From: Promicromonosporaceae bacterium
GTDB taxonomy: Bacteria > Actinomycetota > Actinomycetes > Actinomycetales > Cellulomonadaceae
Reading direction: 5' to 3'
NCBI GenBank assembly: GCA_009780755.1
Contig: WQZL01000052.1
Location: 1 to 13,951 of the forward strand
Length of the DNA stretch: 13,951 bases
The notes below the pieces were generated by a model, which was given only the letters and a program-made list of their open reading frames with translations, made no database searches and was not told the origin of the DNA. Positions 13,154-13,951 of this stretch are shown piece by piece (the first letter of the stretch is position 1; every line of letters starts with the position of its first letter). A program made the position numbers and the translations under genes.

Positions 13154-13951
13154 GGTGTTTCCTCGATCAAGTAGAGAGCGGAACCAAAGTCGCCAAGCAG
13201 GCGGGTCTCCGGGGTGTAGTTGCTGCCCAAGAACTGGCTGTTTAGCATGAGGCCCGACGCGAGCAGCACACCGTCGGCTTCGTAACGTTCAACGGCATCG
13301 GTCAGCTTGATGAACTTGCCGGCAAGGCGCAACACCGCGCCATCGGGCTTAAGTTCTATGGGGGTGATGTGCTTTAACAGCTCGCCGAATCGATCCAGGT
13401 ACAGATGCTGTGGCCGGGTTTCGACACGGTAGCGCCGGTCGTCGTCCAGGCCGAGTACCCGCAGGGAGTCGAAGCCGGGATAGGCACTCGCCAGGGTCTG
13501 GAAGAATCCCGCGATGGCCTTCTGTTCGCCGATGGTTGAGCTTGGCGAAACCACCTGCCAGGCGACTTGGTTCGCCCGCCCGGTATCCAACCTGGAGAAA
13601 CGCCCAAACTGCAACGTATTCCGATGGCGCTTGTACCAGGCGATCTGTTCGGCAATCTCTTTCTTTTCCAGCCGGGTCACATTCTTCAGATCTAGCTCGT
13701 AGCCCAGCACCCCGAACGCGGCCACGTTAAACCGGGTGGAGAGCGGGGTATGCCTAAGCGTCTGCTGATGTGGCGCCTGACTGATGTGAGCGCCCATCGT
13801 TGACGGCGGATACAGGTAACTCAGACCGCCTTGAATCTTCAACCGCTCGATGGGGTCGGTGTCATCGGACGCCCAGATCTGCGGGGAGTGGCACAGCATC
13901 CCCAGATCGAAACGATTACCGCCCGACGAACAGCTCTCCAGCAAAATTTCG
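13150..13951 (-). CDS. GH36 alpha-galactosidase, C-terminal part (5' end outside window)
   Basis: Releases terminal alpha-1,6-linked galactose from melibiose, raffinose and related sugars. About 267 residues are visible, entering at EILLESCSSGGNRFDLG. The catalytic nucleophile motif lies upstream, outside the window. Present are GGNRFDLGMLCHSPQ, IWASDDTDPIERL, whose first Asp (around 13864-13866) is the expected general acid/base, YPPSTMGAHISQAPHQQT and FNVAAFGVLGYELDL, all typical of GH36. The remainder is the beta-sandwich C-terminal domain ending in GSALYLIEETP. The full enzyme is usually over 700 residues, so some 450 residues are missing. The stop overlaps the transporter ATG by four bases, implying one operon for uptake and hydrolysis of alpha-galactosides. 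No signal peptide can be judged. Confidence 0.95.
   Translation of the reverse strand, partial: EILLESCSSGGNRFDLGMLCHSPQIWASDDTDPIERLKIQGGLSYLYPPSTMGAHISQAPHQQTLRHTPLSTRFNVAAFGVLGYELDLKNVTRLEKKEIAEQIAWYKRHRNTLQFGRFSRLDTGRANQVAWQVVSPSSTIGEQKAIAGFFQTLASAYPGFDSLRVLGLDDDRRYRVETRPQHLYLDRFGELLKHITPIELKPDGAVLRLAGKFIKLTDAVERYEADGVLLASGLMLNSQFLGSNYTPETRLLGDFGSALYLIEETP

Noticed and set aside
1..13951. CRISPR array
   Set aside because: The repeats here are dispersed, palindromic and of unequal length; there is no regular repeat-spacer pattern and no cas gene.

Overview
The window looks like a chromosomal segment of a moderately high-GC Gram-positive bacterium in the Actinomycetota. The evidence is the order frr-cdsA-rlmN followed by a DivIVA-motif gene, GTG starts with strong Shine-Dalgarno sites, a tmRNA whose tag ends in ALAA, an apparently leaderless promoter, and an LppM-like lipoprotein. 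I cannot name the genus with confidence.

Layout. (1) 1-3101, plus strand: a tightly coupled housekeeping operon of frr (5' end cut off), cdsA, rlmN and a four-motif DivIVA-like gene, with successive genes overlapping by 1 to 4 bases. (2) 3171-4956, minus strand: a family-2 glycosyltransferase followed by rmlA, pointing to dTDP-rhamnose-containing cell-surface glycan. (3) 5163-5533: ssrA (tmRNA) with a readable tag, a plausible promoter and a hairpin terminator. (4) 5605-8632: a small accessory block with the look of a defence or stress island beside ssrA. It holds an Mrr-type restriction endonuclease, a large hairpin of unknown role, a two-gene toxin-antitoxin module (Phd/HicB-like antitoxin plus HicA-like toxin) with a clear palindromic operator, and a RhuM-family gene. 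No integrase or duplicated att site is visible. (5) 8655-13951, minus strand: a carbohydrate locus transcribed as GH36 alpha-galactosidase (5' end outside the window), GPH-family sugar symporter, LppM-like lipoprotein, GH13 alpha-1,6-glucosidase. These genes would import and cleave alpha-1,6-linked oligosaccharides such as melibiose, raffinose or isomalto-oligosaccharides.

The most unusual signal is a family of about 40-110 bp palindromic repeats with the core GTCATYCTGCGCG...TCGCAGRACC. I find five copies in 14 kb. Two lie between genes (3114-3161 and 5011-5060). Three lie inside open reading frames without breaking them: two in the GH13 gene and one forming most of the N-terminal tail of the GPH transporter. 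The repeats encode recurring peptides (SESQDP twice in GH13, KSQDS in the transporter, and SAQND in both proteins). The larger GH13 insert accounts for about 36 extra residues just after the catalytic barrel. This resembles the protein-coding palindromic elements known from Rickettsia, but in an actinobacterial setting.
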